A stretch of 64,000 nt of DNA from contig JAUXUL010000011.1 of assembly GCA_030680795.1 (NCBI GenBank), forward strand, positions 1-64,000. Reading direction: 5' to 3'. The stretch is from Anaerolineales bacterium (GTDB lineage Bacteria > Chloroflexota > Anaerolineae > Anaerolineales > Villigracilaceae). The position numbers and the translations under genes are program-made. Positions 16,826 to 27,087 of the stretch are shown here, piece by piece. Numbering within the stretch: the first letter of the stretch is position 1; the number at the start of each line of letters is the position of its first letter. A model generated the notes under the pieces. The model saw only the letters and a program-made list of their open reading frames with translations, did not search any database and was not told the DNA's origin.

Positions 16826-19702
16826 CTATCTCACATGCGCTTTTAAATATTTTCCCGTATAAGACTCTTTCACCTTCATCACCTGTTCAGGCGTACCTTC
16901 TGCGATCAATTCCCCGCCCCTGTCGCCGCCTTCGGGGCCGAGATCGATCAGCCAGTCTGCAATTTTGATGATGTCGAGATTATGCTCGATGATCACAACC
17001 GAGTTGCCTGTATCCACCAATCTCTGCAGGACCTCGATCAACTTGTGCACATCTGCTGCGTGCAGACCAACGGAGGGTTCATCCAAAACATAGAGGGTGC
17101 GGCCGGTTGCGCGCCGTGATAATTCCTTCGAGAGTTTTACACGCTGCGCTTCGCCGCCGGATAAAGTTGTCGCCGCCTGGCCAATTCGCACGTAACCAAG
17201 TCCCACTTCCTGCAGCAACTTTAATTTATTTTGCATTTGCGGGTAATTCTTGAACTCGCCCAGCGCATGGTCAACCGTCATATCCAATATGTCGGAGATC
17301 GAATATTTATCGCGGAACAAAACCTGCAAGGTCTCGCGGTTGAAGCGTTTGCCGTGGCAGACATCGCAAGGCACATACACATCGGGCAAAAATTGCATTT
17401 CGATGCGCAGCTCACCCTGCCCCTGACAGGCTTCACAGCGCCCGCCGTGCACGTTGAACGAGAAACGTCCGGGCTTGTATCCGCGCATTTTGCTTTCGGG
17501 TAACTCGGCGTATAACTTTCTGATTTCATCGAACAAGCCCGTGTATGTGCCAGGGTTTGAACGCGGCGTGCGGCCAATGGGGGCCTGGTCAATGTTGATG
17601 ATCTTATCGAGATGTTCGATGCCCTCGATCTTTTCATATTCACCCGGCTTAGTGCGCGCGAACATCAACTTCGCGGCCAGCGCGTTATACAAAATATCGC
17701 TCATCAAGGTGGACTTTCCTGAGCCGCTGACCCCCGTGATACAAATCAATTTTCCAAGCGGGATCGAGACATTAAGGCCCTTCAAATTATTTGCTGTCGC
17801 GTTGGTGACCGTTAGCGATTTGCCGTTTCCCGCCCGTCTCTTCTTCGGGACTTCAACCTGCATGCGCCCCGAGAGGTATGCCCCGGTCAATGACTTTGGG
17901 TGCGCCAAGATCTGCTTGGGTGTGCCTTCTGCAATGACCTGTCCACCATGTTCACCAGCGCCTGGCCCCAGGTCAATCACCCAATCTGCCTCGCGGATGG
18001 TTTCATTGTCATGTTCAACAACTAATACCGTATTGCCTAAATCGCGCAGGCCTTTGAGCGTTTCCAGTAATCTTGCATTGTCGCGTGGATGCAAACCAAT
18101 CGAAGGTTCATCCAATACATACAACACACCGACCAGGCGCGAGCCGACTTGAGTCGCGAGGCGGATACGCTGCGCCTCTCCGCCTGATAATGTTGTAGCC
18201 GAGCGATTCAATGTCAAATAATTCAAACCGACATTGACCAGGAAATTAAGTCGTTCGTGAATTTCTTTGATCACTCTTTCAGCGATCGTCTTCTGTTTTG
18301 AAGTCAGCGGAGAATTCTTGCCGGAGATTTTCTTGACCCATTCCAGGGTTGTTGACACAGGCCATGAATTTGCTTCCACAATATTGATGTCGTCGACAGT
18401 GACAGCCAGGGCGGCGGGATTAAGTCTTTTGCCCCCACAACTTGGGCATGGGCGGTCTGACATGAACTCGGAGATCTTCTCGCGGATATAATCCGAGTTT
18501 GTTTCTTTATAGCGCCTTTCCATGTTAGTGATCACGCCTTCAAAAGCGCGTGTGAATTTGAACTCATTGCCATTGGCACCCTGATAGGTCATCTGGATTT
18601 GCTTGTCACCCGTGCCGTACAAAACAATCTTCAATTGCTCTTTGGTTAACTCCTTTACGGGCTTGTCCAAGTCTATTTTAAATGCCTTTGATGTATTTAT
18701 CAGGCTTTGCCAGTAATAGCCGCCCTCCACTTTCGGTCCACTCCACTCCATGCTGATGATCGCCCCCTCATTCAGAGACAGGCCATCGTCAGGGATGATG
18801 CGAGCAGGGTCAATCTCCAGTTTCGAGCCCAGTCCCTGACAGTCCGGGCAGGCGCCTTGAGGTGTGTTGAAAGAGAAGGTGCGCGGCTCAATCTCTGCGA
18901 TGCTCACGCCATGTTCGGGGCAGGCGAGGTGCTCTGAAAATTGGATGTCATCTTTTTTATCTACGAGGTTTACGGTGATATAGCCTTCGCCAAACTTGAG
19001 CGCTGTCTCGACTGACTCTGTCAAACGAGTGCGGGCGGCTTTCTTTTCCTCTTTATCCTCATGTTTCGAAATGACCAGACGATCCACAACCGCCTCGATC
19101 GTGTGTTGTTTGTAGCGATCCAGTTCGATCTCGTCATCCAGCGACGAGACGCTTCCATCCACGCGCACGCGGGTGAAGCCGGCCTTGCGAATCTCTTCAA
19201 AGACTGCCTGATAGGTTCCTTTGCGGGCGCGCACCAACGGAGAAAGGATCAGCACACGCGTGCCATCGGGAAGTTTTTCGATCTTATCCACGATCTCCTG
19301 CGCCGATTGTTTGACCACTTCACGTCCGCAGACGGGGCAATGCGGAATGCCCGCGCGCGCAAATAGCAAACGCATGTAATCATAGATTTCGGTCACCGTT
19401 CCAACCGTCGAGCGCGGATTATGCGAGGTGGATTTCTGGTCAATTGAAACGGCGGGGGAGAGGCCGTCAATGTAATCCACATCGGGCTTGTCCATCTGGC
19501 CGATGAACTGGCGCGCATATGCCGAAAGAGACTCAACATAACGGCGCTGACCCTCGGCAAAGATCGTATCAAACGCAAGCGATGATTTGCCCGAACCCGA
19601 TAAGCCGGTGATGACTACAAATTTGTCGCGCGGAATTTCAACGGTAATATTTTTTAAATTGTGGACGCGCGCGCCCACGACGCGAATGACATTGGATGAC
19701 AT
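16826..19702 (-). CDS. uvrA: Excinuclease ABC subunit A
   Basis: UvrA is the damage-sensing ABC ATPase of nucleotide excision repair and loads UvrB. The 958-residue protein has both nucleotide-binding domains: [14 protein letters not shown] and [13 protein letters not shown] Walker A motifs, and the two signatures [13 protein letters not shown] and [13 protein letters not shown]. Zinc-binding pairs include [18 protein letters not shown] and [19 protein letters not shown] precedes the ATG. uvrB is not adjacent. Length and architecture are normal. Confidence 0.98.
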   Translation of the reverse strand: MSSNVIRVVGARVHNLKNITVEIPRDKFVVITGLSGSGKSSLAFDTIFAEGQRRYVESLSAYARQFIGQMDKPDVDYIDGLSPAVSIDQKSTSHNPRSTVGTVTEIYDYMRLLFARAGIPHCPVCGREVVKQSAQEIVDKIEKLPDGTRVLILSPLVRARKGTYQAVFEEIRKAGFTRVRVDGSVSSLDDEIELDRYKQHTIEAVVDRLVISKHEDKEEKKAARTRLTESVETALKFGEGYITVNLVDKKDDIQFSEHLACPEHGVSIAEIEPRTFSFNTPQGACPDCQGLGSKLEIDPARIIPDDGLSLNEGAIISMEWSGPKVEGGYYWQSLINTSKAFKIDLDKPVKELTKEQLKIVLYGTGDKQIQMTYQGANGNEFKFTRAFEGVITNMERRYKETNSDYIREKISEFMSDRPCPSCGGKRLNPAALAVTVDDINIVEANSWPVSTTLEWVKKISGKNSPLTSKQKTIAERVIKEIHERLNFLVNVGLNYLTLNRSATTLSGGEAQRIRLATQVGSRLVGVLYVLDEPSIGLHPRDNARLLETLKGLRDLGNTVLVVEHDNETIREADWVIDLGPGAGEHGGQVIAEGTPKQILAHPKSLTGAYLSGRMQVEVPKKRRAGNGKSLTVTNATANNLKGLNVSIPLGKLICITGVSGSGKSTLMSDILYNALAAKLMFARTKPGEYEKIEGIEHLDKIINIDQAPIGRTPRSNPGTYTGLFDEIRKLYAELPESKMRGYKPGRFSFNVHGGRCEACQGQGELRIEMQFLPDVYVPCDVCHGKRFNRETLQVLFRDKYSISDILDMTVDHALGEFKNYPQMQNKLKLLQEVGLGYVRIGQAATTLSGGEAQRVKLSKELSRRATGRTLYVLDEPSVGLHAADVHKLIEVLQRLVDTGNSVVIIEHNLDIIKIADWLIDLGPEGGDRGGELIAEGTPEQVMKVKESYTGKYLKAHVR

Positions 19703-19866
19703 AATTCTCCTTGGGGATTATGCAATTGTAGCACAAATGTTTTATCTTTAACCGTTCTGCAGGTCACCCTCCAAGCGTGAGCTGCGGTGGAGATTAATTC
19801 TTTTCACCTTTCATAATTCACCCTTCATCCTTTAGTTCGCGTTATACTCGGTGCAACTTCTCAAAT

Positions 19867-19897
19867 CCGGCGGGGTTTGATTTATTAACCCCGCCGG
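19867..19897. promoter_or_regulatory. GC-rich hairpin 13 bases before the sigma factor start
   Basis: CCGGCGGGGTT and AACCCCGCCGG form a perfect 11-bp stem with a 9-base loop. It ends 13 bases before the TTG start and could hide or expose the weak AAGG ribosome site. TAAGGTTTT follows, so a terminator role is also possible. Confidence 0.5.
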
Positions 19898-19910
19898 TAA
19901 GGTTTTCAAC

Positions 19911-20483
19911 TTGTCGGATTCGGAATACAACGAAGAGGAAGTCCTTGCCCGGGCTTCGCAGGGTGACCGTGACGCTTTTGGTCAACTGTATGAGCGTTAT
20001 TTGGAACGCATCTTCAATTATGTGTACTATCGCACAGGGAATGTTCATGATGCCGAGGATCTCACTGCGCGTGTATTCCAGCGGGCAATGAACCACATCA
20101 AAAACTATACAGATCGCGGCGTTCCATTTTCTGCCTGGTTGTACCGCATCGCCCACAACCTGGTGGCGAACTGGCACCGTGACAGAAGCCGCAAGCAGGA
20201 AATCCCGCTGGATGATCTGCCCATCCTCCCGACCAAAGGCGACCACCCGGAAAAAAACCTGGTGCGCTCACAGGAACAGGAAGCGCTGTTGCGAATGATC
20301 CGCAAATTGCCGCCCGAAAGACAGAACCTGCTGATCTTGAAATTTGTTGAAGACATGTCCAATGCAGAGATCGGCGCGATCATGAGTAGAAGTGAAGGAG
20401 CTGTGAAGAGTCTTTATCACCGTACGCTTCTGGCTCTGCGCGATCAATTGGAAGACCAAAATCTTAATCTTGAAGGAGAGTAA
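19911..20483 (+). CDS. ECF-type RNA polymerase sigma factor
   Basis: The 190-residue protein has sigma region 2 (FGQLYERYLERIFNYVYY, then DAEDLTARVFQRA) and region 4 (LPPERQNLLILKFVEDMS and SRSEGAVKSLYHRTL), with no region 3, so it is an ECF sigma factor. It begins with TTG; no ATG fits. degV follows after three bases and a small TM protein after that. The last could be a minimal anti-sigma factor, but it lacks a recognisable zinc motif. The hairpin at 19867 may control it. Confidence 0.9.
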   Translation: MSDSEYNEEEVLARASQGDRDAFGQLYERYLERIFNYVYYRTGNVHDAEDLTARVFQRAMNHIKNYTDRGVPFSAWLYRIAHNLVANWHRDRSRKQEIPLDDLPILPTKGDHPEKNLVRSQEQEALLRMIRKLPPERQNLLILKFVEDMSNAEIGAIMSRSEGAVKSLYHRTLLALRDQLEDQNLNLEGE

Positions 20484-20486
20484 ACC

Positions 20487-21329
20487 ATGTTAAGAATTGT
20501 GACCGACAGCACCGCAGACGTCCTTCCCGAATGGGCAAAGGAATACGGAATTGATACGATCCCCATCAACATTTTGTTCGGGGAAAAATCGTATCTTCAA
20601 GGGGTGGAAATGGATAACGAGGGTTTCTACAAGCTGGTGGAGGAGAGCAAGCGCATCCCAAAAACATCCCAGCCATCGCCTCATCAATTTATTGAGTTTT
20701 ACCGCAAAGTGGCTCAAAAGGGCGATACGATCCTTTCCATTCATATTACTTCAATATTATCTGGCACGTATGCTTCTGCAGTTTCTGCTGCTGAAGAATT
20801 GAAGGGCGAATTTAATATTATCCCTGTCGATTCCGTTGTTGCCTCGCTTGCTGTTGGCCTAATGTGCCGTGAAGCGAGAAGGATGGAACGCGCCGGCAAA
20901 AGCGTCGATGAGATCGTTAAATATATTGAAAATATCAAACAAAGTATCCGAATCGTTCTAACTTTGGATACGCTTGAATATGCAAAAATGTCGGGGCGGG
21001 TCAAGACCCTGCAAGCCGCGCTGGCTTCTTTGCTTAATGTAAAACCGATTGCCATCCTGCGGAATGGCGATCTAAATATGGCGGAACGAGTTCGCACTCG
21101 CAAGGCGGCGTTGGACCGTATTATCCAAATCGGAAAAGAAGAGTTTGGTTCCAAGCCCATCTACCTCGGCGTGGTGCACGCTCGTGATATTAAATCGGGG
21201 CAGGCGTTGTTGGAAGACGCAAAAAGTCACTTCAATTGCAAGGAAACCCTGATCAGCGAACTTTCCATTTCTATTGCGGCAAACCTTGGTCCGGGCACGG
21301 TTGGGTTAATTCTTTACCCCGCAGAATAA
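20487..21329 (+). CDS. DegV family fatty acid-binding protein
   Basis: The 280-residue protein begins LRIVTDSTADVLPEW, the DegV signature, and contains the conserved TSQPSP and ITSILSGTYASA segments that line the lipid site. Family members bind fatty acids; FakB in firmicutes hands them to the kinase FakA. No FakA-like gene is adjacent. GAAGGAGAGTAAACC precedes the ATG, three bases after the sigma factor stop, so it is co-transcribed with it. The link between sigma factor and DegV suggests membrane lipid or envelope response (inference). Confidence 0.92.
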   Translation: MLRIVTDSTADVLPEWAKEYGIDTIPINILFGEKSYLQGVEMDNEGFYKLVEESKRIPKTSQPSPHQFIEFYRKVAQKGDTILSIHITSILSGTYASAVSAAEELKGEFNIIPVDSVVASLAVGLMCREARRMERAGKSVDEIVKYIENIKQSIRIVLTLDTLEYAKMSGRVKTLQAALASLLNVKPIAILRNGDLNMAERVRTRKAALDRIIQIGKEEFGSKPIYLGVVHARDIKSGQALLEDAKSHFNCKETLISELSISIAANLGPGTVGLILYPAE

Positions 21330-21344
21330 ACCACAAGGAATAGA

Positions 21345-21620
21345 ATGACGACGCGCAAGACTGACTCGACTCGCGAAGAAAATTTGGATGCAATCGAAGC
21401 GCATCTGGCCGGGACCTTGAAGCCGGTTGCGCCTCCTAATGGCATCCTCCAACGCCTGCACGGACGCATCCAAATGCCCAGCCGCAGGGAGATCGTACTG
21501 CGCCTGACCGATTGGCGCAGGCTATTCTTTGTTTTTGGCGGCGTCATGTCTGGAATGCTCTTGCTGGTTACGCTTGCGCGCATGTTCTATTACCTCGGTG
21601 GGCGCAAAGACGCAATGTAG
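21345..21620 (+). CDS. Small protein with one membrane segment
   Basis: The 91-residue product has a charged N-terminal half (TDSTREENLDAIEAHL) and a single membrane segment near residues 60-85 (FFVFGGVMSGMLLLVT). It is the third gene of the sigma-degV operon, 15 bases after degV, with AAGGAATAGA before the ATG. A cytoplasmic helix followed by one TM helix is the layout of small anti-sigma factors, but no zinc-binding HxxxCxxC is present, so this role is only a guess. Confidence 0.65.
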   Translation: MTTRKTDSTREENLDAIEAHLAGTLKPVAPPNGILQRLHGRIQMPSRREIVLRLTDWRRLFFVFGGVMSGMLLLVTLARMFYYLGGRKDAM

Positions 21621-21640
21621 TTTGTTCGGTTGAGCTATAG

Positions 21641-21669
21641 ACCCTAAAGGTTTTGAAAACCTTTAGGGT
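21641..21669. terminator. Bidirectional terminator
   Basis: ACCCTAAAGGTTT and AAACCTTTAGGGT form a perfect 13-bp stem with a 3-base loop. It lies between convergent genes. The same ACCCTAAAGG sequence recurs in an inverted repeat at 54096-54191. Confidence 0.85.
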
Positions 21670-21996
21670 TTATTTATTTAATAACCAATCACACAACAAA
21701 CGTGCCTCGGCAATGAGGTCCGCTTCGACGGGGAGTTTGAACGCCTCGGTGACGCGCACTGTCAAATGGTCAGCGACTAGTTTCAAGTCAGGCGGCAGAA
21801 GCGCATCTTCCTTAAGTAGATTAAGCAAGTCGTAGGCGCTCGAGCTTGGGATGCGCCTCCCGCGGCGGGTCAGATATTCCCGAATTGCAATGCCGGCCGC
21901 CCGCCTCGCGCAGACCCGCGCCTGGCCTTCGTTGCTGCGCGAACGGGATCGCTCTGCATTATCGAATTCCTTTTGTATTTGTAATTTCCAATCCAT
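21670..21996 (-). CDS. Conserved-looking helical protein, function unknown
   Basis: The 108-residue protein is predicted to be helical, with a basic stretch (ARVCARRAAGIAIREYL) and an acidic C-terminus. The pattern vaguely recalls small HEPN-like or DUF-type helical proteins, but I do not recognise a family. It is a single gene convergent with the sigma operon and shares its terminator. The codon use looks coding. Confidence 0.55.
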   Translation of the reverse strand: MDWKLQIQKEFDNAERSRSRSNEGQARVCARRAAGIAIREYLTRRGRRIPSSSAYDLLNLLKEDALLPPDLKLVADHLTVRVTEAFKLPVEADLIAEARLLCDWLLNK

Positions 21997-22040
21997 TTCT
22001 TCATTATACTTCGGCGTTATAATACTTTAACTTTTTATTC

Positions 22041-22215
22041 TCTACCGTACAACCGTCATTGCGAGGGCGCTCCCTTCGACAGGCTCAGGGCGACGCTTAT
22101 TTTTGCCCGAAGCAATCTCAGACTGTGGGGAGATTGCTCACCACACTGGCGTACGGCGCAAGTGTCGCCGCCGAAGTACAAAAGCGGCGTCCCGCGATGA
22201 CGGATGTACGGTAGA
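22041..22215. repeat. MITE-like element with 23-bp inverted ends, copy 3
   Basis: TCTACCGTACAACCGTCATTGCG and its near-complement ending GTACGGTAGA bound a 175-base non-coding element. Two of 23 end positions differ. Inside are the CGAAGCAATCTC/GAGATTGCT pair and a CCTTCGACAGGCTCAGGG palindrome. It ends 23 bases before the S41 gene. Confidence 0.75.
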
Positions 22216-22238
22216 GAAACTTTTTACAGGAGATAGAA

Positions 22239-24731
22239 ATGAAACCACGTTTATTTCAAATAATATCGGTTGTGATTGCGATGAGTTTGGCTGTCCTGGC
22301 TTGCGGGTTTGGGAGCGGGTTGACAACTTCACCTGCACCGCAAAGCCCGAACCGGAATGGCGGGCCAAAAATCGTTACTGGAACTGTTACCTATACCAAT
22401 GCTTTTTTTACAATGGGAGTGGCTGAACCGATTGTCATTCTTGAAGATCAGGGCGGCTTTGTGACTCGTGACCGCAAGTTTTTGATCCCGGTTGAATCCC
22501 AGGTGATCGGGCAGATCACTTCGGAATTTTATACTTCGCCTTTCACGTACAGCCTGACTTTGCCAGAGGTGCCGAATGGCAGCCTGCACGATGTTGATCA
22601 TGACGGTAACGATGAAACCGGTGTGATGGTTTTCGCGGTTGCCTATTGGACGAATACATGGGGTGATCCATTTCTTGAGCGCCGCGATCAGGGCGGCGGT
22701 GGGTGGTCTTCCGCTTATGCTTCCACCAATGTCAGTGATGATAGAGATTCCTATCTTGAGGTGTTCGGCGGCAAGTATCTGGTTTACGCGCCGGAGGATG
22801 GGCAATCCTTCCCAGCGGGGTTTGGCGATGACAAAAAATTGTTTACGGATGACGATCCGATCATGGCTATCCCTGCGGGCTGGTCTGTGATCGATTTGGA
22901 TCAGACTCCATTTGAGATTGACCGTTCAGAAAATCCTGAAATTCTGTTAATTGAGCCTGAAGGTTCTGCGCTGGATGATTTCTCTGCGTTTTCCTATACC
23001 GAGGCATTCGATAAGATGCTTGAGAAATTCAGGAATGAGTATGCTTTCACTGAACTCAAGGGAATTGATTGGGATGCAAGGGCGGCTGAGTTCCGTCCGC
23101 GTTTTGAGGCAGCAGATAAGAATAAAGACAGCCATGCGTATGCGCTTGCCTTGCGCGATTTCCTCTGGTCCATTCCGGATACTCATGTTGGGTTTGACAC
23201 CACCCCATTAAATGCTGATTTTCAAGCGGATATTGCCGGCGGCCTGGGTTTTGCCATGCGCGAAACCGATGATGGCAAGGTCATCGCCAATTTCATTACG
23301 GTGGGCGGCCCTGCCGACCAGGCTGGAATGGTGTGGGGGGCGGAGATCATTTCCATGGGTGGTGTTGCCACGACGGATGTTGTGGATGCGGTCATTCCGT
23401 GGTCTTCCCCGTTTAGTAACCTGGAGATTAAACGCTTGCAGCAATTACGTTATGCAACCCGCTTTAGGCTTGAAAAAGGCCAAGTGGATGTGACCTTTAA
23501 GAACCCTGCCGACGCTGAGCAAACTGCAGTTTTGAAAGTGGTCAATGAGGTTGAAAGTTTTAATTCATCTTCATTCCGTGCCGGCGAAGACCAGACCGCT
23601 TTGCCGGTTGAATTTGCCCTTTTGCCCAGCGGATATGGTTATATTAAGATTTCCAGTTTTTCGGATAATGACCTGCTTTCCATCCTGGTTTGGGAGCGTG
23701 CCATGCGGTTCTTTAATGAAAATGAGATTCCAGGCGTGATCCTTGACTTGCGGAATAACGGTGGCGGTAGCGGCTGGCTGGCAGACCAAATGGCGGCTTA
23801 CTTTTTTAACGGAGAGACTGTGGTTGGACAAAGCGCCTATTACGACGACAGCACCGGTGAATTTTTCATTGACCCGGATTATGAGCAGTTGATGATACCG
23901 CCGAGCGCAGATTTGCAATACAATGGACAGGTGGTTGTGATGGTGGGTCCCAATTGCGCCAGCGCCTGTGAATTCTTTTCCTACGATATGACCATCAATG
24001 ACCGCGCTGTGATCGTTGGGCAGTACCCATCGGTTGGAGCGGGGGGCAGTGTCGAAGGCTTCCTGTTGCCGGGTGACATCTATGCCCAGTTGACCATTGG
24101 GCGAGCCATGGATGGAAACGGCATTATCCATATTGAAGGCAGCGGCGTGGCGCCCGATCTGCGCGTGCCGGTCACTTTTGAAACGCTCCTGCAGCAAGCC
24201 AATGGGCAGGATGTGGTGCTGGATTTTGCCGAAAAGGTGATCAGTCAGCCTTTGGGCGCTGGCATCACCCCGTCTGCGCCTCCACAGATGGCAAGCCCGG
24301 CTGAGGCTTCGACGGCATTATCTGCGGGGGATAGATTCCTTGAAGATTTGGCGCGTGAGGAATATCAGGCAGGTGACTTTGCCGTGCCAGGCACGCTGAC
24401 CTATACGATCCCGCTCCTCAAAGAGGAAAATTTGATCTGGATCTATGCCTGGTGCGCGTCTACAAAGGAGATCCTTAACCAGAATTTCGAGAATATCGAA
24501 ATGAAGTTCACGCTCAATGGCGAGGATGTGGCTTTGGATAAGTTACGGCAGGAGGATATTGAAACCGAAACCCAGTGGTGCAAGTTGTATTACACTTCTT
24601 TGAGCAAATGGACTCCCGGTGAGCATCATCTTACGATCTCTGCAACTTTCAATGCGCTCATCAATGACGGCACGGCAGATTATGATGCAGGCGCTTATGT
24701 TTTGGACTACACGGTATATGTGAAGCCGTAG
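22239..24731 (+). CDS. Lipoprotein S41 (C-terminal processing) peptidase
   Basis: The 830-residue protein starts with a lipoprotein signal (SLAVLAC, Cys22), so it is anchored outside the membrane. A PDZ-like domain (GGLGFAMRETDDGKVIA, then GGPADQAGMVWGAEI) precedes the S41 catalytic core with GVILDLRNNGGGSG and the serine in GPNCASACEFFS. The C-terminal 180 residues look like a beta-sandwich. The N-terminal 200 residues carry an Asp-rich segment. It may cleave extracellular proteins. ACAGGAGATAGAA precedes the ATG. A tiny YHS gene follows with no gap. Confidence 0.85.
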   Translation: MKPRLFQIISVVIAMSLAVLACGFGSGLTTSPAPQSPNRNGGPKIVTGTVTYTNAFFTMGVAEPIVILEDQGGFVTRDRKFLIPVESQVIGQITSEFYTSPFTYSLTLPEVPNGSLHDVDHDGNDETGVMVFAVAYWTNTWGDPFLERRDQGGGGWSSAYASTNVSDDRDSYLEVFGGKYLVYAPEDGQSFPAGFGDDKKLFTDDDPIMAIPAGWSVIDLDQTPFEIDRSENPEILLIEPEGSALDDFSAFSYTEAFDKMLEKFRNEYAFTELKGIDWDARAAEFRPRFEAADKNKDSHAYALALRDFLWSIPDTHVGFDTTPLNADFQADIAGGLGFAMRETDDGKVIANFITVGGPADQAGMVWGAEIISMGGVATTDVVDAVIPWSSPFSNLEIKRLQQLRYATRFRLEKGQVDVTFKNPADAEQTAVLKVVNEVESFNSSSFRAGEDQTALPVEFALLPSGYGYIKISSFSDNDLLSILVWERAMRFFNENEIPGVILDLRNNGGGSGWLADQMAAYFFNGETVVGQSAYYDDSTGEFFIDPDYEQLMIPPSADLQYNGQVVVMVGPNCASACEFFSYDMTINDRAVIVGQYPSVGAGGSVEGFLLPGDIYAQLTIGRAMDGNGIIHIEGSGVAPDLRVPVTFETLLQQANGQDVVLDFAEKVISQPLGAGITPSAPPQMASPAEASTALSAGDRFLEDLAREEYQAGDFAVPGTLTYTIPLLKEENLIWIYAWCASTKEILNQNFENIEMKFTLNGEDVALDKLRQEDIETETQWCKLYYTSLSKWTPGEHHLTISATFNALINDGTADYDAGAYVLDYTVYVKP

Positions 24732-24938
24732 GTGATGATGGAAGCATCTGAAACAAGATCAATCGTTAAAACCGTCTGCGGCGGGGTTTTGGCTGAACCT
24801 GAAAAATACCCCAGTGCGGTCTATCGCGGCGAGAAAGTGTATTTTTGTACGCGCGGATGCCTGCTTGCATTTGAGAAAGCCCCTGATGCATTCATGGCTG
24901 GAGAGATTGAACATCCATTGGATGATGATGAGGCATAG
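24732..24938 (+). CDS. YHS-domain small protein
   Basis: The protein of 66-68 residues has a YHS/TRASH-like core: TVCGGVLAEPEKYPSA, then VYFCTRGCLLAFEKAPDAF, with three cysteines positioned to bind metal. The start may be GTG 24732 or one of the two ATG codons just after it. It begins directly after the S41 peptidase stop, so the two are one transcript. YHS domains occur in heavy-metal proteins. A strong terminator follows. Confidence 0.75.
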   Translation: MMMEASETRSIVKTVCGGVLAEPEKYPSAVYRGEKVYFCTRGCLLAFEKAPDAFMAGEIEHPLDDDEA

Positions 24939-24943
24939 AATAA

Positions 24944-24971
24944 AAAAGACGGGCATTCGCGCCCGTCTTTT
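24944..24971. terminator. Bidirectional terminator between convergent genes
   Basis: AAAAGACGGGC and GCCCGTCTTTT form an 11-bp stem with a 6-base loop, flanked by A and T runs on either side. It serves the YHS gene and the GT2 gene. Confidence 0.9.
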
Positions 24972-24974
24972 GTT

Positions 24975-25658
24975 TTAATCAACAAACCTGTATTTGATCA
25001 AAGTCCACACCGCTTCGAAGGCATCCTGTAATTTTATTTTTTTACCCTGCGCATAATCACGCGGATTAAAGGTGATCGGCACTTCAAAAATGCGGAAGTT
25101 GCGTTTGAGTATTTTGGCAGTGAACTCAGGTTCAAAGTCAAAGCTGTTGGCGTGCAAGACCATTCCATCAAGGACCTCGCGGCGAAATACTTTGTAGCCT
25201 GTTTCCATATCTGTCAGAATTGTATTGTATAGAATATTGGTCATCAGGGTCAGCATTTGGTTGGCGACCAAATGCCAGAACATCGTCACACGATGAGCGC
25301 GCCCAAGAAAGCGTGAGCCGTAGACCACATCTGCAAGACCTTCCTGGATCGGCTTTATCAATTCAGGGTAATCGCGCGGATCATATTCCAGGTCGGCATC
25401 CTGTATCAGGAGTACATCACCTTTTGCCGCGGACATGCCGGTACGGACTGCTGCGCCCTTGCCCTGGTTTTTTTGATGCAGGATGACCCGCACGCCCTTT
25501 TTTCCATCCAGTTTTTTTAGAATGGCTCGTGTGCCATCTTTTGATCCATCGTCAACCACAAGGATCTCTTGGGCAAGTTTGGTGCCTTGCACGCGCTTCA
25601 GGATGGTTTCAATACTTTCAACCTCATTATAAACAGGAATTATGACTGATAGTTTCAT
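24975..25658 (-). CDS. Family 2 glycosyltransferase (dolichol-phosphate mannosyltransferase-like)
   Basis: The 227-residue enzyme has the GT2 nucleotide-sugar fold: SVIIPVYNEVESIETIL at the start, VVDDGSKDGT, and the metal site QDADLEYDP. It then reads GSRFLGRAHRVTMFWHL and GYKVFRREVL, typical of DPM1/undecaprenyl-phosphate glycosyltransferases. It lacks C-terminal membrane helices, so it is the soluble type. It would move a sugar from a nucleotide to a lipid phosphate. It is monocistronic and divergent from the AAA ATPase gene. Confidence 0.9.
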   Translation of the reverse strand: MKLSVIIPVYNEVESIETILKRVQGTKLAQEILVVDDGSKDGTRAILKKLDGKKGVRVILHQKNQGKGAAVRTGMSAAKGDVLLIQDADLEYDPRDYPELIKPIQEGLADVVYGSRFLGRAHRVTMFWHLVANQMLTLMTNILYNTILTDMETGYKVFRREVLDGMVLHANSFDFEPEFTAKILKRNFRIFEVPITFNPRDYAQGKKIKLQDAFEAVWTLIKYRFVD

Positions 25659-25735
25659 GGTGGGCAGGATTATAAACGAAAAGAAGTATAATCAGTTTGT
25701 AACTAAAAAATTCCCCGCTTGGGATAGTGATCATT

Positions 25736-27055
25736 ATGACAACACAAACAGGACAAATGCCCGCACCTGTCGGCGGTTTTTCACCCCCGCAAATCAACAG
25801 CCTTGAAGATACAGGTCTTTCCCCGCTCTGGTTGCAAGACCTGATCCTAAAAGTACTATATTTTCGCGGTTATTTGACGGGTTTCAAGATCGCGGAAGAG
25901 ATCAGCCTGCCTCTCGCAGGCGTGACCGACCAGTTGCTGACCATATTAAAGCAGGAAAAATTTATTGAAGTGAAATCTTCACAAGGCGGTTTGGGCGATG
26001 GCGCTTACACGTATGGGATTACCAGCGCTGGTGTTTTGCGCGCCCGCGAAGCAATGGAGCGCAGTCAATATGCCGGCCCCGCGCCTGTTCCTTTTGAAGT
26101 ATATAACGAAGCCATTCGCCGCCAGAAAAGCGGACGGTTAGCCGTCACCTCGCGCTCCATGCGTCAGATCCTTTCACAATTGGTTATTTCAGAATCCACA
26201 TTCCAAAGGCTTGGTCCGGCGCTTAACTCGGGTTCATCCATTTTTATGTATGGACCGCCCGGAAACGGCAAGACCAGCATCGCCCGCGCTTTTGGCAACC
26301 TTGTCCTCAGCCAAAGCATGTATATTCCTTACGCTCTTTATTTGGATGGACAGGTCATTAAAGTATATGATGCTGTCAGCCATAGTCTTTCACCAGATAC
26401 CGACTCAACCAACGGAGGCGGCCTCCGCACCATTACCCGCCGTGATCCTCGTTGGGTAAAAATCCGCAGACCGTTCATTGTCGTCGGTGGTGAATTAACC
26501 CTTGAAGGTCTCGACCTTGTCTTTGACGATACAACCAAATTTTATGAAGCGCCATTTCAAGTTAAAGCCAATGGCGGCATTTTGTTGATTGATGACTTCG
26601 GCCGCCAGCAGGTTCGTCCGCGTGACCTGCTGAATCGTTGGATCGTTCCGCTTGAAAACCGGGTGGATTATTTGCGTTTGCATACCGGCCGTAAAGTGGA
26701 AATACCGTTCGATGTGCTGATCGTTTTCTCCACGAACCTGCCGCCAAAAGATTTGGTGGATGAGGCCTTTCTGCGCCGCCTGCGCCATAAAATTGAAATT
26801 GTCGATCCATCCTTTGAAGAATATCGTGAAATTTTCAAACGTGTTTCAAAGGATAGAAACATCGAATACAACGATCAGGGTTTGGCATATCTTTTGCAGG
26901 AATGGTACATAAAACGCAACCGCAAATTGCGCGCCTCCCATCCGCGCGATTTGTGCGACCAGATCATTGACATCGCCTCGTATCTTGCCGTGCCGCCAGT
27001 CATGTCGCGCGAGATGATTGACCATGCCGGCAAGGCCTATTTTGTGGATATTTAA
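25736..27055 (+). CDS. AAA+ ATPase with N-terminal winged-helix region
   Basis: The protein of about 439 residues starts with a winged-helix-like region (ILKVLYFRGYLTGFKIAEEI, about 35-110), followed by an AAA+ module: Walker A MYGPPGNGKTS, Walker B GGILLIDDFGRQQ and a sensor-like IVFSTNLPPKDL. I prefer the ATG at 25736 to the GTG at 25727. This architecture is frequent in Chloroflexota, sometimes near type IV pilus genes. Here it precedes a glycerophosphodiesterase by 32 bases. Its role is unknown. Confidence 0.8.
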   Translation: MTTQTGQMPAPVGGFSPPQINSLEDTGLSPLWLQDLILKVLYFRGYLTGFKIAEEISLPLAGVTDQLLTILKQEKFIEVKSSQGGLGDGAYTYGITSAGVLRAREAMERSQYAGPAPVPFEVYNEAIRRQKSGRLAVTSRSMRQILSQLVISESTFQRLGPALNSGSSIFMYGPPGNGKTSIARAFGNLVLSQSMYIPYALYLDGQVIKVYDAVSHSLSPDTDSTNGGGLRTITRRDPRWVKIRRPFIVVGGELTLEGLDLVFDDTTKFYEAPFQVKANGGILLIDDFGRQQVRPRDLLNRWIVPLENRVDYLRLHTGRKVEIPFDVLIVFSTNLPPKDLVDEAFLRRLRHKIEIVDPSFEEYREIFKRVSKDRNIEYNDQGLAYLLQEWYIKRNRKLRASHPRDLCDQIIDIASYLAVPPVMSREMIDHAGKAYFVDI

Positions 27056-27087
27056 ACCGCTTCGCACTTAACCGAAACCTGATACGC

